This document shows, piece after piece, positions 38,001 to 45,279 of a DNA stretch of 64,000 nt. A model generated the notes under the pieces. The model saw only the letters and a program-made list of their open reading frames with translations. It ran no database searches and had not been told where the DNA came from. Numbering within the stretch: position 1 is the first letter of the stretch; each line of letters opens with the position of its first letter. Source of the DNA: Paracyclopina nana (lineage: Eukaryota > Arthropoda > Copepoda > Cyclopoida > Cyclopettidae); NCBI GenBank assembly GCA_019096065.1, contig JAGUCH010000005.1:744001-808000 (forward strand). Direction: 5' to 3'. The position numbers and the translations under genes were made by a program.

Positions 38001-40860
38001 ATGATGACGTAACATTCCAAAACGAGGTTGAACCGAGGGCAAATGACAAAAAACTAGTGATTGAAGCGCGCAAAAATCAGGATGTGCAGCAAAATAGCGT
38101 GCTTATCTCAGCGCCAATTGAGAAAAATCCACATCAGCCCGGCACAAAGTCAAACGACTTGGCCATTCTCAACTTCCTTCGATCAATCGTTATGAAAAAG
38201 CAATAAATCTAGTGAATCATCTCTTACGGATTTGCTTGAATATGTTCAAAACGATATATGTATGACACAAGACATCCTTCATGGACTCGACATTGACATG
38301 ATCACTATGGAGTCGAGGTTGAAATCACAGCAAACTAGAAGTTGATCAGTGCCAAAATCAGGATGTGCAGCAAAGTAGCGTGCTTATCTCAGTGCCAATT
38401 GAGAAAAATCTACATCAGCCCAGCACAAAGTCAAACAACTTGGCCATTCTCAACTTCCTTCGATCAATCGTTATGAAAAATCTAGTGAATCACCTCTTTA
38501 GGATTTGCTTGAATATGTTCAAGACAATATTTGTATGACACAAGACATCCTACATGGACTCGACATTGACATGATCACTATGGAGTCGAGGTTGAAATCA
38601 CAGCAAACTAGATGTTGATCAGTGCCAAAATCAGGATGTGCAGGGATGCCTATACCAGGAACTACAAACAGAACGCACGCAAAACTACAAATAACGGATG
38701 CGCACATGGATCTACAAAACTTTTTTTTACTAAACCAACCGCATATGGACCTACACTGAACCAAGCGCACTCAAGCTACATTTAGCAGATACGCACATGA
38801 ACCTACATAAAAAGCTGTTAGCAAAAGGAACACAAATGATTTGCACAGGAAACTACATTTGACTAAATGCACTTTTGAAAAAAGGGACCTCATAAAAGGC
38901 ACACAATTCCCACAATTTGGCACAAACAATTATTCCAAAAAGTCCAAATATTCCAAAAAGTCCAAATATTCCAAAAAGTCCAAATATTCCAAAAAGTCCT
39001 AAAAGATTAAAAAACTAAAAATAGTGAAAAGACCAAAAAGTCCAAAAAAAGCCTAAAAGTCCAAAAAAACCAAATAGTCCAAAATGTACTAATAGATTGA
39101 AAAAGCAGAATTTTACCCATATTATTGACTGCTATAGAATGATCAGAGATTACAAAATAAATTAGCAGATTCTTCTAATTACTTAATAAACTAAGAGAGT
39201 GGACAACGCCAAAAGTTAGCACTGTGGTTTCTGTTGCCAATTTCAATAATGGATTTGATTGTAGTTTAGTGTGCGTTTCCGTAATTTGTAGTTCATGTGC
39301 GAATAGTTGTATGTAGATTCATGTGCGGTTGGGGTTGTTTACATTCTAGGCCAAAAATCTTTGTAGTCTGACGTGCGCACTGTTTTGTAGTTTTATGTGC
39401 GATCGGTTGACTGTAGGACAAAGTACGCGCCCCCATATGCAGCACAACTGTGGACTTATCTCAATGCCAATTGAAAACAATCTGCGTCATCCCAATACAA
39501 ATGCAAACAACTGGACAATTCTCATCTTCTTTAGATACACTGAAATAAAGGGGCTGCTTACCTGTACGTGCAATTGCTTTGGGTACAATTGGAGGATTTC
39601 TTTGACGCATCGTGTACTAGAAGACTTCACCGCAGTGACAAGTGGAGCATCATCATCCATGGTTCCAGCCAAGTTGATGTCAGCCCCTGTAAAAATAAAA
39701 TTAATGGCCCATTGAGTTGTTTAAAATGGAAAAAGTGGCCATTGATTGACATTATCAGTTCATCGAGCATTGTGACTTGGGGCAATTTGCCTCAAATCCC
39801 AATTGTGGCCAATCAATTTTTGGTTACCTGAGCACAATAGGGCTTGAACACAATCCGGCATATCCTGGTGACAAGCGATGTGCAGTGGAGTGAATCCCTC
39901 TCCATTTTTCTGACTTAACAAAGTAGGTTTCTCTCCTAAAATCTGAAAATGACAGGTCAAGCTTAGATTGCCAAGGAGTTTTAAGTATCTTTGCAAACCT
40001 CAATGACATCTTTGGAAGATGTTGCAGCAATATGGAAAACATTGTTCAATTTGCCATCGACAAGGCTCAAATCCACATTTTTTCCCACCAAATGCTTCAA
40101 GGCATAGACATTTTGCTTCTTAGCAGCTAACATAATTGGAGTCTGGCCATCTTTGTCCTGCAGATTGTACATTCTGCAATTGTAATTAAGTGAACTGATG
40201 ACATAAATTAATGGATGTCATTAATAATGCTTACGTTTCAATCATGGTGCTGGTAAGGACATTTTTCAAGTCGAGTGAGACAGCAATGTGAGCAATTGAC
40301 AAGCTCTCATTGTCCTTGATGACATCACATATTTGTTGTAAATAAGCCTAACATAGAACTCCTTAAAAAAGCACAACTAAAAAGACATGAAAAAAATCTT
40401 ACAATAGTGCAAATATCACGATCAATGTTCAAAATGGCAGGAATGCTTCGCTTGTAAATCTCAAATCTTTTCTTTGCTTCATCCTTTTCGGTGAATCGAC
40501 ACAAACTATTCATGAAATAAATACTAAAAATTAGTTACAACTAAGTTTAAAATTTACCTAAAGGCTGTGGTATGATTTTTCTCTGACAAGACCACAATGT
40601 CAAATATTTGAATTGTTTCCTTCTTTTTAATCGTGACATCTCTGGGCCCATAGAGAACCATGCAATCTTCTCTGTCCTGAAACATGGCGAAATGTTACCT
40701 AAATATTAATTAATACATTATTATTAAAACTTACTTGAACAGGAGTGGTGGCAAAATCATTGGGACTCACTGACTTGACTGTGTTTGGGTCGGTTGAGCC
40801 TTGGAACAAATCCAGGGCAGATTTTCCAGCACTGACAACAGATTTGAAAAAGTTTGCCAT
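23022..40860 (-). CDS. PLA2G6: Calcium-independent phospholipase A2 (iPLA2-VIA)
   Basis: This enzyme hydrolyses the sn-2 acyl chain of phospholipids in membrane remodelling and mitochondrial maintenance. Twelve exons join in phase: 40860-40735, 40676-40558, 40505-40403, 40347-40235, 40173-39999, 39942-39828, 39686-39562, 26160-25787, 25152-24652, 23877-23505, 23443-23352 and 23286-23022. They encode 826 residues; human PLA2G6 has 806. The order is a short N-terminal domain, ankyrin repeats (GFTPLHIACHQ, GGTPLHWAK, GDTALHVMTKHG, GNTCLHIACEEG), a basic linker, then a patatin domain with DGGGIKG (about 488-494), lipase GTSTG (about 521-525, Ser nucleophile) and the dyad aspartate in VDGGIISNN. 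LDADGPIVDRARAWC matches the family C-terminus. Intron 7 spans 26161-39561 and holds two opposite-strand genes. An in-frame ATG lies 20 codons upstream, so the start is slightly uncertain. Confidence 0.94.
23940..24640. repeat. Tandem ~150-bp minisatellite in phospholipase intron 9
   Basis: Five units are marked by GAGACTGGTTAG at about 23950, 24092, 24242, 24392 and 24552, with period 141-160 bp. Each also carries CAGCTTTCCA (partly lost in one) and a TTTATCATCGCTGA-like block. A degenerate trace (GAGATTGATTAG) lies near 25291 in the neighbouring intron. Confidence 0.8.
25621..25650. repeat. (CGCTC)6 microsatellite
   Basis: Six exact CGCTC units lie in phospholipase intron 8, inside an unusually GC-rich block (about 25590-25680) in otherwise AT-rich DNA. 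Confidence 0.9.
26161..27418. other. Non-coding part of phospholipase intron 7, upstream of a nested gene
   Basis: No exon is visible. The last ~300 bp are GC-richer and lead into the core promoter of the plus-strand cysteine-rich gene at 27504. Confidence 0.5.
27419..27426 (+). promoter_or_regulatory. TATA-like box of the cysteine-rich gene
   Basis: TATATTAA lies 78 bp before the start codon at 27504, in a non-AT-rich context. An initiator-like GCTAGTC about 30 bp downstream is a plausible start site. Confidence 0.5.
27504..28639 (+). CDS. Secreted cysteine-rich repeat protein, nested gene
   Basis: The exons are 27504-27515 and 27653-28639 (canonical junctions AAG|gtatgg and ccccacag|ATC), giving 332 residues. 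The tiny first exon (MEAK) plus ILLILCLAAGCLAEAEP makes a clear signal peptide. The mature part is built of short motifs with regularly spaced cysteines (C-x3-C, KCHKVPxxxC, YKDEC, TTYTEEC), rich in Lys, Tyr, His and Glu. It contains a near-identical internal duplication of 141 residues: GACTTACACTGAAGAG at 27931 recurs at 28354. I know similar Lys/Cys repeat proteins from arthropods, where they are uncharacterised secreted or cuticle/matrix-like proteins, but I cannot assign a function. It lies within intron 7 of the phospholipase gene, on the opposite strand. Poly(A) signal at 28952. Confidence 0.85.
28708..28767 (+). other. Nested CG-rich stem-loop in the 3' UTR of the cysteine-rich gene
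   Basis: ACGCGTGCGC (28708-28717) pairs with GCGCACGCGT (28758-28767), a perfect 10-bp outer stem. Inside it, GCGCGCG (28726-28732) pairs with CGCGCGC (28740-28746) around the loop ATTTTGA. It lies 69 bp past the stop codon. Confidence 0.75.
28952..28957 (+). terminator. Poly(A) signal of the cysteine-rich gene
   Basis: AATAAA lies 313 bp downstream of the stop codon; the intervening 3' UTR holds the CG-rich stem-loop. Confidence 0.5.
28958..30839. other. Non-coding spacer between the two nested genes
   Basis: AT-rich sequence inside phospholipase intron 7, with no convincing exon or repeat array. The 3' part should hold the promoter of the C-type lectin gene. Confidence 0.45.
30840..38206 (+). 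CDS. Secreted C-type lectin-domain protein, nested gene
   Basis: Four exons join in phase: 30840-30888, 32862-33101, 37132-37206 and 37785-38206, giving 261 residues. Exon 1 encodes a signal peptide (MHWIWTAFCSSLCLIQ). The lectin domain runs from SECPIAFVKIGDKCYF, through the WxxAxxFC block and WVGGSDNGHVGRWAWFPTG, to WADFHCGFEMTFLCEY, with the canonical cysteines. The sugar-specificity position reads QPN rather than EPN (mannose type) or QPD (galactose type), and the WND motif reads WAD, so Ca2+/sugar binding is uncertain. A basic C-terminal tail of about 90 residues follows. Such proteins act in arthropod immunity or matrix; this role is inferred. The gene lies within phospholipase intron 7 on the opposite strand. 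The tail exon is partly duplicated downstream. Confidence 0.85.
33210..33232. repeat. (CA)n microsatellite
   Basis: A short perfect CA run of about 11 units in intron 2 of the C-type lectin gene. Confidence 0.9.
33233..37131. other. Lectin intron 2, no gene seen
   Basis: AT-rich intronic DNA (intron 33102-37131). Several short open frames exist but none has homology-like composition or consistent splice signals. A CACAGTGGAATAATT motif occurs at about 35930. Confidence 0.5.
38081..38643 (+). repeat. Tandem duplication of the lectin 3' end
   Basis: GATGTGCAG in the last lectin exon (38081) recurs at 38362 and 38635. The 281-bp and 273-bp units cover the final ~40 codons plus 3' UTR of the lectin gene. 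The second unit is about 95% like the first and remains readable. The third unit is cut off at 38643 by an inserted element and resumes at about 39443. Confidence 0.8.
38644..39434. mobile_element. Non-autonomous fold-back transposon in the lectin-tail repeat
   Basis: A 791-bp insert is flanked by ATGTGCAG (38636-38643) and ATATGCAG (39435-39442), an 8-bp target duplication with one mismatch. The lectin-tail sequence is continuous across it. The left end has repeated CTACAAA/GCGCACATG units, and the right end has the same units inverted (TTTGTAGTTTTATGTGCG). The centre holds about 3.5 tandem ATTCCAAAAAGTCCAA units (38933-39000). Its right end, inverted, reads GGGGGCGCGTACTT, resembling the left end of the element at 19149. 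No ORF. Confidence 0.65.
39443..39545 (+). pseudogene. Diverged third copy of the lectin C-terminal tail
   Basis: This continues the third lectin-tail unit after the inserted element. CTTATCTCAATGCCAATTGA and the following codons match the lectin tail with about 75-80% identity by eye. It ends within ~20 bp of the splice donor side of phospholipase exon 7 (39562). Confidence 0.6.
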
Positions 40861-41607
40861 ACTTTCCAAGAAAGATAAGTCACTGCACAGTTTCTCTGAC
40901 AGATGTCGTGCAAATTGCAATGTTTTGGTTTAGGCTGCCCAAAACATGCAACAGCCAAAGCCTGCCTTTTCTTCCACATCCTGATAAAAACGCTTCGAAT
41001 TCAAGTCTCGACAGTGAGTCATGCTCTCTTCGCCTTAAATAAGAATGACAGCTTCATTTTTTTTATTCTATGTATTAAATACGAATTCTCAAAGCTGTTG
41101 TTCCATGTCAAAAGTGAGATTTGTGGTTAAAAGTCGGGAAATTGAGGACTTCATTTGCCGTGATTTGGGCATTTGAACTTGTGGCGCGCTACGCAAAAGA
41201 GAAGAAAAAATTGCACCTTTCCTTGGGATCGAGCTAACGTTCCTCTTTTTGTGGATCGATACAAATTCCTCTTTCAGCCGGCAAGAAAAAAGTGGCAAAG
41301 CGTGCATCTCTTTCTCAGGCTCAAACTATTCCTTTTTTCTAATTGAAGCTTTAGACATACCCACAAATTTCCTCTTCAACTGTTTTGAACTATTATGAAA
41401 ATTAGATCTTAATGCCAAATACAACTTTATTAAAACAAAGAAGGTCGAAGCGAAAATATATGCAGAATCATTTAATGCCTCGGGTTCTATTTTCGATCCG
41501 ATTTCTCGGAGCGTAAATTGAGCTTGGCTTCCTTGACTGTTGTGATTTCGCGAGTTTTTTGTTTTGTAAACAAACCTCTTGGAAACTCTCATCGCTCTCG
41601 AGTGAAA
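40861..41607. promoter_or_regulatory. Divergent promoter region between the phospholipase and SWIB genes
   Basis: 747 bp separate the divergent start codons. The interval must contain both promoters and 5' UTRs. No TATA box stands out. Confidence 0.4.
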
Positions 41608-42756
41608 ATGGCAACGAAGGAGTTGTCTTCGGCTGACTTGAAAAAGCGGATCGCTGACATTCTCAAGGACGCGGACTTGGAAACGACCTCGGCCAAAAAG
41701 GTGAGAACTCAGCTCGAAGAGGAGACCGGCACCGACTTGTCCTCGCGCAAAGATGAAATCGGAAAATTAATCCAAGAAGTCATGGACGAAAATGCCGACG
41801 ACGAAGAGGAGTCCGAGGGTGGTGAGTCAAACACACATTACATAGGTTGTGATTTTGAAACTGATTCTCATATTTCAGGTGAAGAAGAGGAGGAAGAGGA
41901 AGACGAGGAGGAAGAGAATGGCAAGAAAAACGGAAAAGGCAAGGCCAAGGCCAAAGCCAAGCCCAAGCCTCAGCCCAAAGCAAAAGCTTCTCCAGCCAAA
42001 AAGAAGAAGAAAGACGACACTTCCGAAGAGGATGAAATCTCCGAAGACGACGAAGAAGAAGACGATGACGATGACATCTCTGAGGAAGAAGTCAAACCCA
42101 AAAAGGCCGCCGGTGGAACTGGTAAAGGCCGTGGTCGTCCTCCAGGCGGCTCCGCTAAAAAGGCTCCTGCTCCAAAGAAACAAGAGTCTTCCGGCTCCGA
42201 GTTCGAATTGGAATCGGATGAAGACGACGAAGATGAAGTTCCTTCGGATGGCGGCGGTTCAGACTATGAGCCCGAAATGGAAATCAAGCCCAAGAAATCT
42301 TCCAGTAGAGGCGTGAGAGCCTCCAACAAGAAGCGAAAACGTAGAGGCTCTGACACTTATTCTGACGAAGAAGGAGGCTCCTCATCAGGCGAAGAATGGG
42401 GAAAGAAGCGAAAAGGCAAAGGACGAAGGCGTAAGCGAAGACTGTCTGATTCTGACGAGGCCTCATTCTCTTCGGATGGCTCAGACTACAAGCCCAAACG
42501 AGGGAAGAAAGACAAAGGCACTGGCTACACCAAGTCCATGAAGCTGTCCGAAGACCTCGAGGCTGTTGTAGGCGTAAAGGAGGCTCCGCGACATGAAGTC
42601 ATCAAGCAAATGTGGGCTTACATCAAGGAGAACAACTTGCAGGATCCCAAGAACAAGCAGTGGGCCATTTGTGACGAGAAGCTGGAAAAAGTCATCGGGG
42701 AGAAGAAGTTCAAATGCTTTGGAATGGCCAAATATCTCAAGACGCACATGTCGTAA
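41608..42756 (+). CDS. DEK_C and SWIB/MDM2 domain nuclear protein
   Basis: The exons are 41608-41821 and 41879-42756, giving 363 residues. The start is the first ATG in frame (MATKELSSADLKKRI). Residues about 8-65 form a DEK C-terminal-like helical domain (VRTQLEEETGTDLSSRKDEIGKLI split across motif positions). A long middle part alternates acidic Glu/Asp/Ser runs and basic Lys/Arg runs, typical of chromatin proteins. The C-terminus, about 285-360, is a SWIB/MDM2 domain (EAPRHEVIKQMWAYIKEN, NKQWAICDEKL, GMAKYLKTHM). This arrangement resembles the UAF30/Tri1-type chromatin or transcription factors. A role in transcription is inferred. The 57-bp intron (gtgagt...atttcag) is a multiple of three and has no stop, so retention would add 19 residues. 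Poly(A) signal at 42898. Confidence 0.88.
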   Translation: MATKELSSADLKKRIADILKDADLETTSAKKVRTQLEEETGTDLSSRKDEIGKLIQEVMDENADDEEESEGGESNTHYIGCDFETDSHISGEEEEEEEDEEEENGKKNGKGKAKAKAKPKPQPKAKASPAKKKKKDDTSEEDEISEDDEEEDDDDDISEEEVKPKKAAGGTGKGRGRPPGGSAKKAPAPKKQESSGSEFELESDEDDEDEVPSDGGGSDYEPEMEIKPKKSSSRGVRASNKKRKRRGSDTYSDEEGGSSSGEEWGKKRKGKGRRRKRRLSDSDEASFSSDGSDYKPKRGKKDKGTGYTKSMKLSEDLEAVVGVKEAPRHEVIKQMWAYIKENNLQDPKNKQWAICDEKLEKVIGEKKFKCFGMAKYLKTHMS

Positions 42757-42897
42757 TTTCGCCTTTTGGTTTCGGACCACTTTTGGTGTGTATTATATAT
42801 CATTATTATTATCAATCAGTTCCCTTTTGCTTTCTTTGAACAAAGACTATCAATCATCATAATGTGAAGAAATGCTGCTACAACCACTCGACAACTT

Positions 42898-42903
42898 AAT
42901 AAA
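42898..42903 (+). terminator. Poly(A) signal of the SWIB gene
   Basis: AATAAA lies 142 bp downstream of the SWIB stop codon. Confidence 0.55.
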
Positions 42904-42915
42904 ATTCCCTGTTGG

Positions 42916-43020
42916 CATTTAAACGATGCAGCATAATAACTCACTTCAAGATTTTAACTTGCTTATCCTTTCATTGCTGAATTCTTAATCTGAGCTGATT
43001 GAACCTTCTCCTTTTATCTT
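42916..43020 (-). pseudogene. Relic of the Rab gene 3' end
   Basis: Read on the minus strand, this stretch resembles the last ~30 codons and stop of the Rab gene at 50737-50830: GAAGGTTCAATCAG near its start, and TGCTGCATCGTTTAA at the end against TGCTGCATCATTTAA in the Rab gene. It would keep a CCI-type ending, but stops interrupt it. It sits just outside the retrotransposon's left target duplication. Confidence 0.55.
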
Positions 43021-43112
43021 GCCATTTACTTCTGCTTTTTTTGGTTTCTGCTCAAATCTTTTGGTTCAAGATTGAATATTTTAGCCACGGGTCTAAGCAA
43101 TTTTTTTACTAG

Positions 43113-43117
43113 GTTAC
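43113..43117. repeat. Left target-site duplication of the LTR element
   Basis: GTTAC directly abuts the left LTR and is repeated exactly at 50584-50588. Confidence 0.85.
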
Positions 43118-43404
43118 TGGTTGGTCCCGACCTCGTGGGTGACACTTAAGGCACTACTACTCGAGCTACGTCGGTTGGATCCCTGGTCTTGTACCAGGAA
43201 ACCGTGAGCACTGCTACGCCGAGATTTACCAGATCGAGGCGAACGTATCCACTTTGATACGAGATGTGTACTGAGTGTAATTCAGTGCAAGCTTAAGCGA
43301 GACAGAAAGAATGAATGCATGCACGCGCGAGAGGGGAGTATCTACTATAGCTATAATACACGTGAGAGTCAATATAGGGAAGTATGCTTCAACATGATAC
43401 AACA
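43118..43404 (-). repeat. 3' LTR (287 bp)
   Basis: It matches 50297-50583 base for base as read by eye. In sense orientation it starts TGTTGTATC and ends GACCAACCA. A TATTATAG motif about 50 bp in could serve as a TATA box. Confidence 0.95.
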
Positions 43405-43415
43405 CCTCCCCCAAG
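43405..43415 (-). other. Polypurine tract
   Basis: On the minus strand CTTGGGGGAGG directly precedes the 3' LTR, in the correct place to prime plus-strand DNA synthesis. Confidence 0.8.
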
Positions 43416-43641
43416 TGGGTACGGATACCCCTGGGTAGCTGTAATCACTAACATATTAGCCTATCAATTGACCTCGAACTACTCTAATTTTGGGGCCTAG
43501 GATTTATGATATACCTAGCAAGCGAGAATTTCGATGAGAGCATAAAAAACCTAATGAAATAGAAAAATAGGAAAAATGCATAGCGTATCAAAATTCAGTT
43601 CCATCATCCGATCCAGTGTCTTCATTTCTCTATGTTGCTCT

Positions 43642-44415
43642 TCAAGGCGATGTCGTCAAAGCAACCTCCCCTCCATTGGTGCACCATATGAACATGCCAA
43701 CACCAATAGCTACCATTGCAGCTACAAAAATGCCGTACTTCTGGCGATCATCTCTGGCCAACTCGTCACGCTTCAAGTCTAGGATCTTGATGACCTCGGA
43801 CTTCGTGACGGAAGCTTCATCTTCGGAACCATCATCCAATTTGCATGCCTTGTCCAGTTGACCGAATCCAATGAGCTCGGCCTCCAGCATTATGCCTTGA
43901 CGGGTATATGCCTTACCGGCCCTGGCCGAGAACCCGTCGTGCTTGGCAGATTCCGCGTTCTCGTAACACGGTCTGGAGATTCTGCGGACCCCATCGGCGT
44001 CAACAACTACCCTCAGGGGTGTCATGGGGACAATCCGAGTCCGCTTCCATTTCTTGCCAGGCGAGTTCATGGCCTTGTGGATGTTGTCGAAGATCTTGTC
44101 CAGCATTCGCCTGTAGCCATTGTACTGGTGCTTCAAATCCGCACGCAGCACATCCTTCGTCCAAATGAGGTCCCTGACCTCCTGGTTGGCCTCAGCCAGA
44201 TTATGCTCCAGTTCGGTGATCCTGTACTGGGCATCATAGACTTCCTCCTTGGCCTTCGCCAATTCGGCTTTGAGCTTGGCTACATCGTCCAGCTCATTGA
44301 GGGCGGCTACATCGAGTGGCGCTGGTGCGATCAGGCGCTCATCTACAGGTGTGTTGGGGTCCCAATCGGGATGATCCCAATCAATGGGGGAACGGTCACC
44401 TCGGGCTTCTGACAT
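43642..44415 (-). CDS. Retrotransposon ORF3: coiled-coil protein with C-terminal membrane helix
   Basis: A 257-residue ORF lies between Gag-Pol and the 3' LTR. I recognise no homologue. The N-terminus is Asp/Pro-rich. Residues about 45-95 have a heptad-like Ala/Leu/Glu/Lys pattern typical of a coiled coil (LKAELAKAKEEV, ITELEHNLAEANQEV). A basic middle part follows, and residues about 230-250 form a hydrophobic helix (GIFVAAMVAIGVGMFIW) close to the C-terminus, so it may be a tail-anchored protein. No signal peptide is visible. Its ATG lies 2 bp after a strong splice acceptor (ctctgtgttgcag, AG at 44418-44419), which suggests expression from a spliced mRNA, as for env genes of errantivirus-like elements. 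Function unknown. Confidence 0.7.
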   Translation of the reverse strand: MSEARGDRSPIDWDHPDWDPNTPVDERLIAPAPLDVAALNELDDVAKLKAELAKAKEEVYDAQYRITELEHNLAEANQEVRDLIWTKDVLRADLKHQYNGYRRMLDKIFDNIHKAMNSPGKKWKRTRIVPMTPLRVVVDADGVRRISRPCYENAESAKHDGFSARAGKAYTRQGIMLEAELIGFGQLDKACKLDDGSEDEASVTKSEVIKILDLKRDELARDDRQKYGIFVAAMVAIGVGMFIWCTNGGEVALTTSP

Positions 44416-44439
44416 GCCTGCAACACAGAGAAAAACACT

Positions 44440-45186
44440 TTAGATATTGTTGTAAGAGATGGCAAAGAGACGATTTCGCCGTCTCTGCTCCTCCTCCTGC
44501 AAGGGGGGCGAGTCAGGATGCGAAACCGTTGGTGAACTTCCCAGCGGGGAGGCTCCATAAGCCATGTTTGGCAAGCTCTGTACAACTCCTGGGAAAGGTT
44601 GATAAACCATCGGATGAGGGGTCGGGGCGATGGACATTGTCGAGGCGAAGGGCGTGACATAGGGTGACGCATAGCCTGGACAGCCATATGGGGCAGGGGC
44701 TTGTTGGGGGTAGACCGGTGGCTGCACATTTGCAGCTTGGGAGTGCATGATCAACAGGGAGTCTCTGGCCCTTTTCCTCGCGCTGGCCTTCTTCCGCCAT
44801 TTCCTGAACCGCAGTCCAATCCATAGCAAAGCCATCAAAGCGCAAAAGGCCACTCCATAGAAGATCCAATGCGTGACATCTCTGCCAGTTGCCTCAGCAG
44901 CTGACTTGTCCTCCTCGCTGGAGCCTTGCGGAACCATGATATCGATGTCCGCTAGCCTAATACCAGTGTGGCTGGTCTCATCAACAACCTGAGTCTTCGC
45001 TTTGTCGGCGCTGTTGGTTGTACTTTGACCTGATCCCATTATAACCTCCGACCAAGTGCAATTTACAGGGGGACAATTTTTTACAATGCTTTTTGCAATT
45101 AGGGCAGCTAACTTCTCTTCGTTTTTCTTAGCCTCTTCTGCGGTCGGCGTGTTCAAAGTACCGAGCCACTGGGTGTATGTATACAT
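44440..45186 (-). CDS. Retrotransposon ORF2: single-pass membrane protein with PPxY motif
   Basis: A 248-residue ORF starts from its own ATG, 93 bp after the Gag-Pol stop. I recognise no homologue. An N-terminal part of about 110 residues contains two cysteines close together (NCPPVNCTW) and an N-x-T site. A transmembrane helix (WIFYGVAFCALMALLWIGL) is followed by a strongly basic stop-transfer run. The Pro/Tyr-rich C-terminal half includes PPVY, a match to the PPxY late-domain motif that recruits NEDD4-type ligases. No signal peptide is visible unless supplied by splicing. Position and topology resemble an envelope-like gene, but size and sequence do not match a classical retroviral or baculoviral-type Env. 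Confidence 0.7.
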   Translation of the reverse strand: MYTYTQWLGTLNTPTAEEAKKNEEKLAALIAKSIVKNCPPVNCTWSEVIMGSGQSTTNSADKAKTQVVDETSHTGIRLADIDIMVPQGSSEEDKSAAEATGRDVTHWIFYGVAFCALMALLWIGLRFRKWRKKASARKRARDSLLIMHSQAANVQPPVYPQQAPAPYGCPGYASPYVTPFASTMSIAPTPHPMVYQPFPGVVQSLPNMAYGASPLGSSPTVSHPDSPPLQEEEQRRRNRLFAISYNNI

Positions 45187-45279
45187 CAAAAAAGACTTAC
45201 TGAGTGCTGATGGAAATGTTTTCCTGGAGAAGGTGCTGCTGCAAAAGCTGGGCGTTGAGTGAGGTGCTTTACTTACTAG

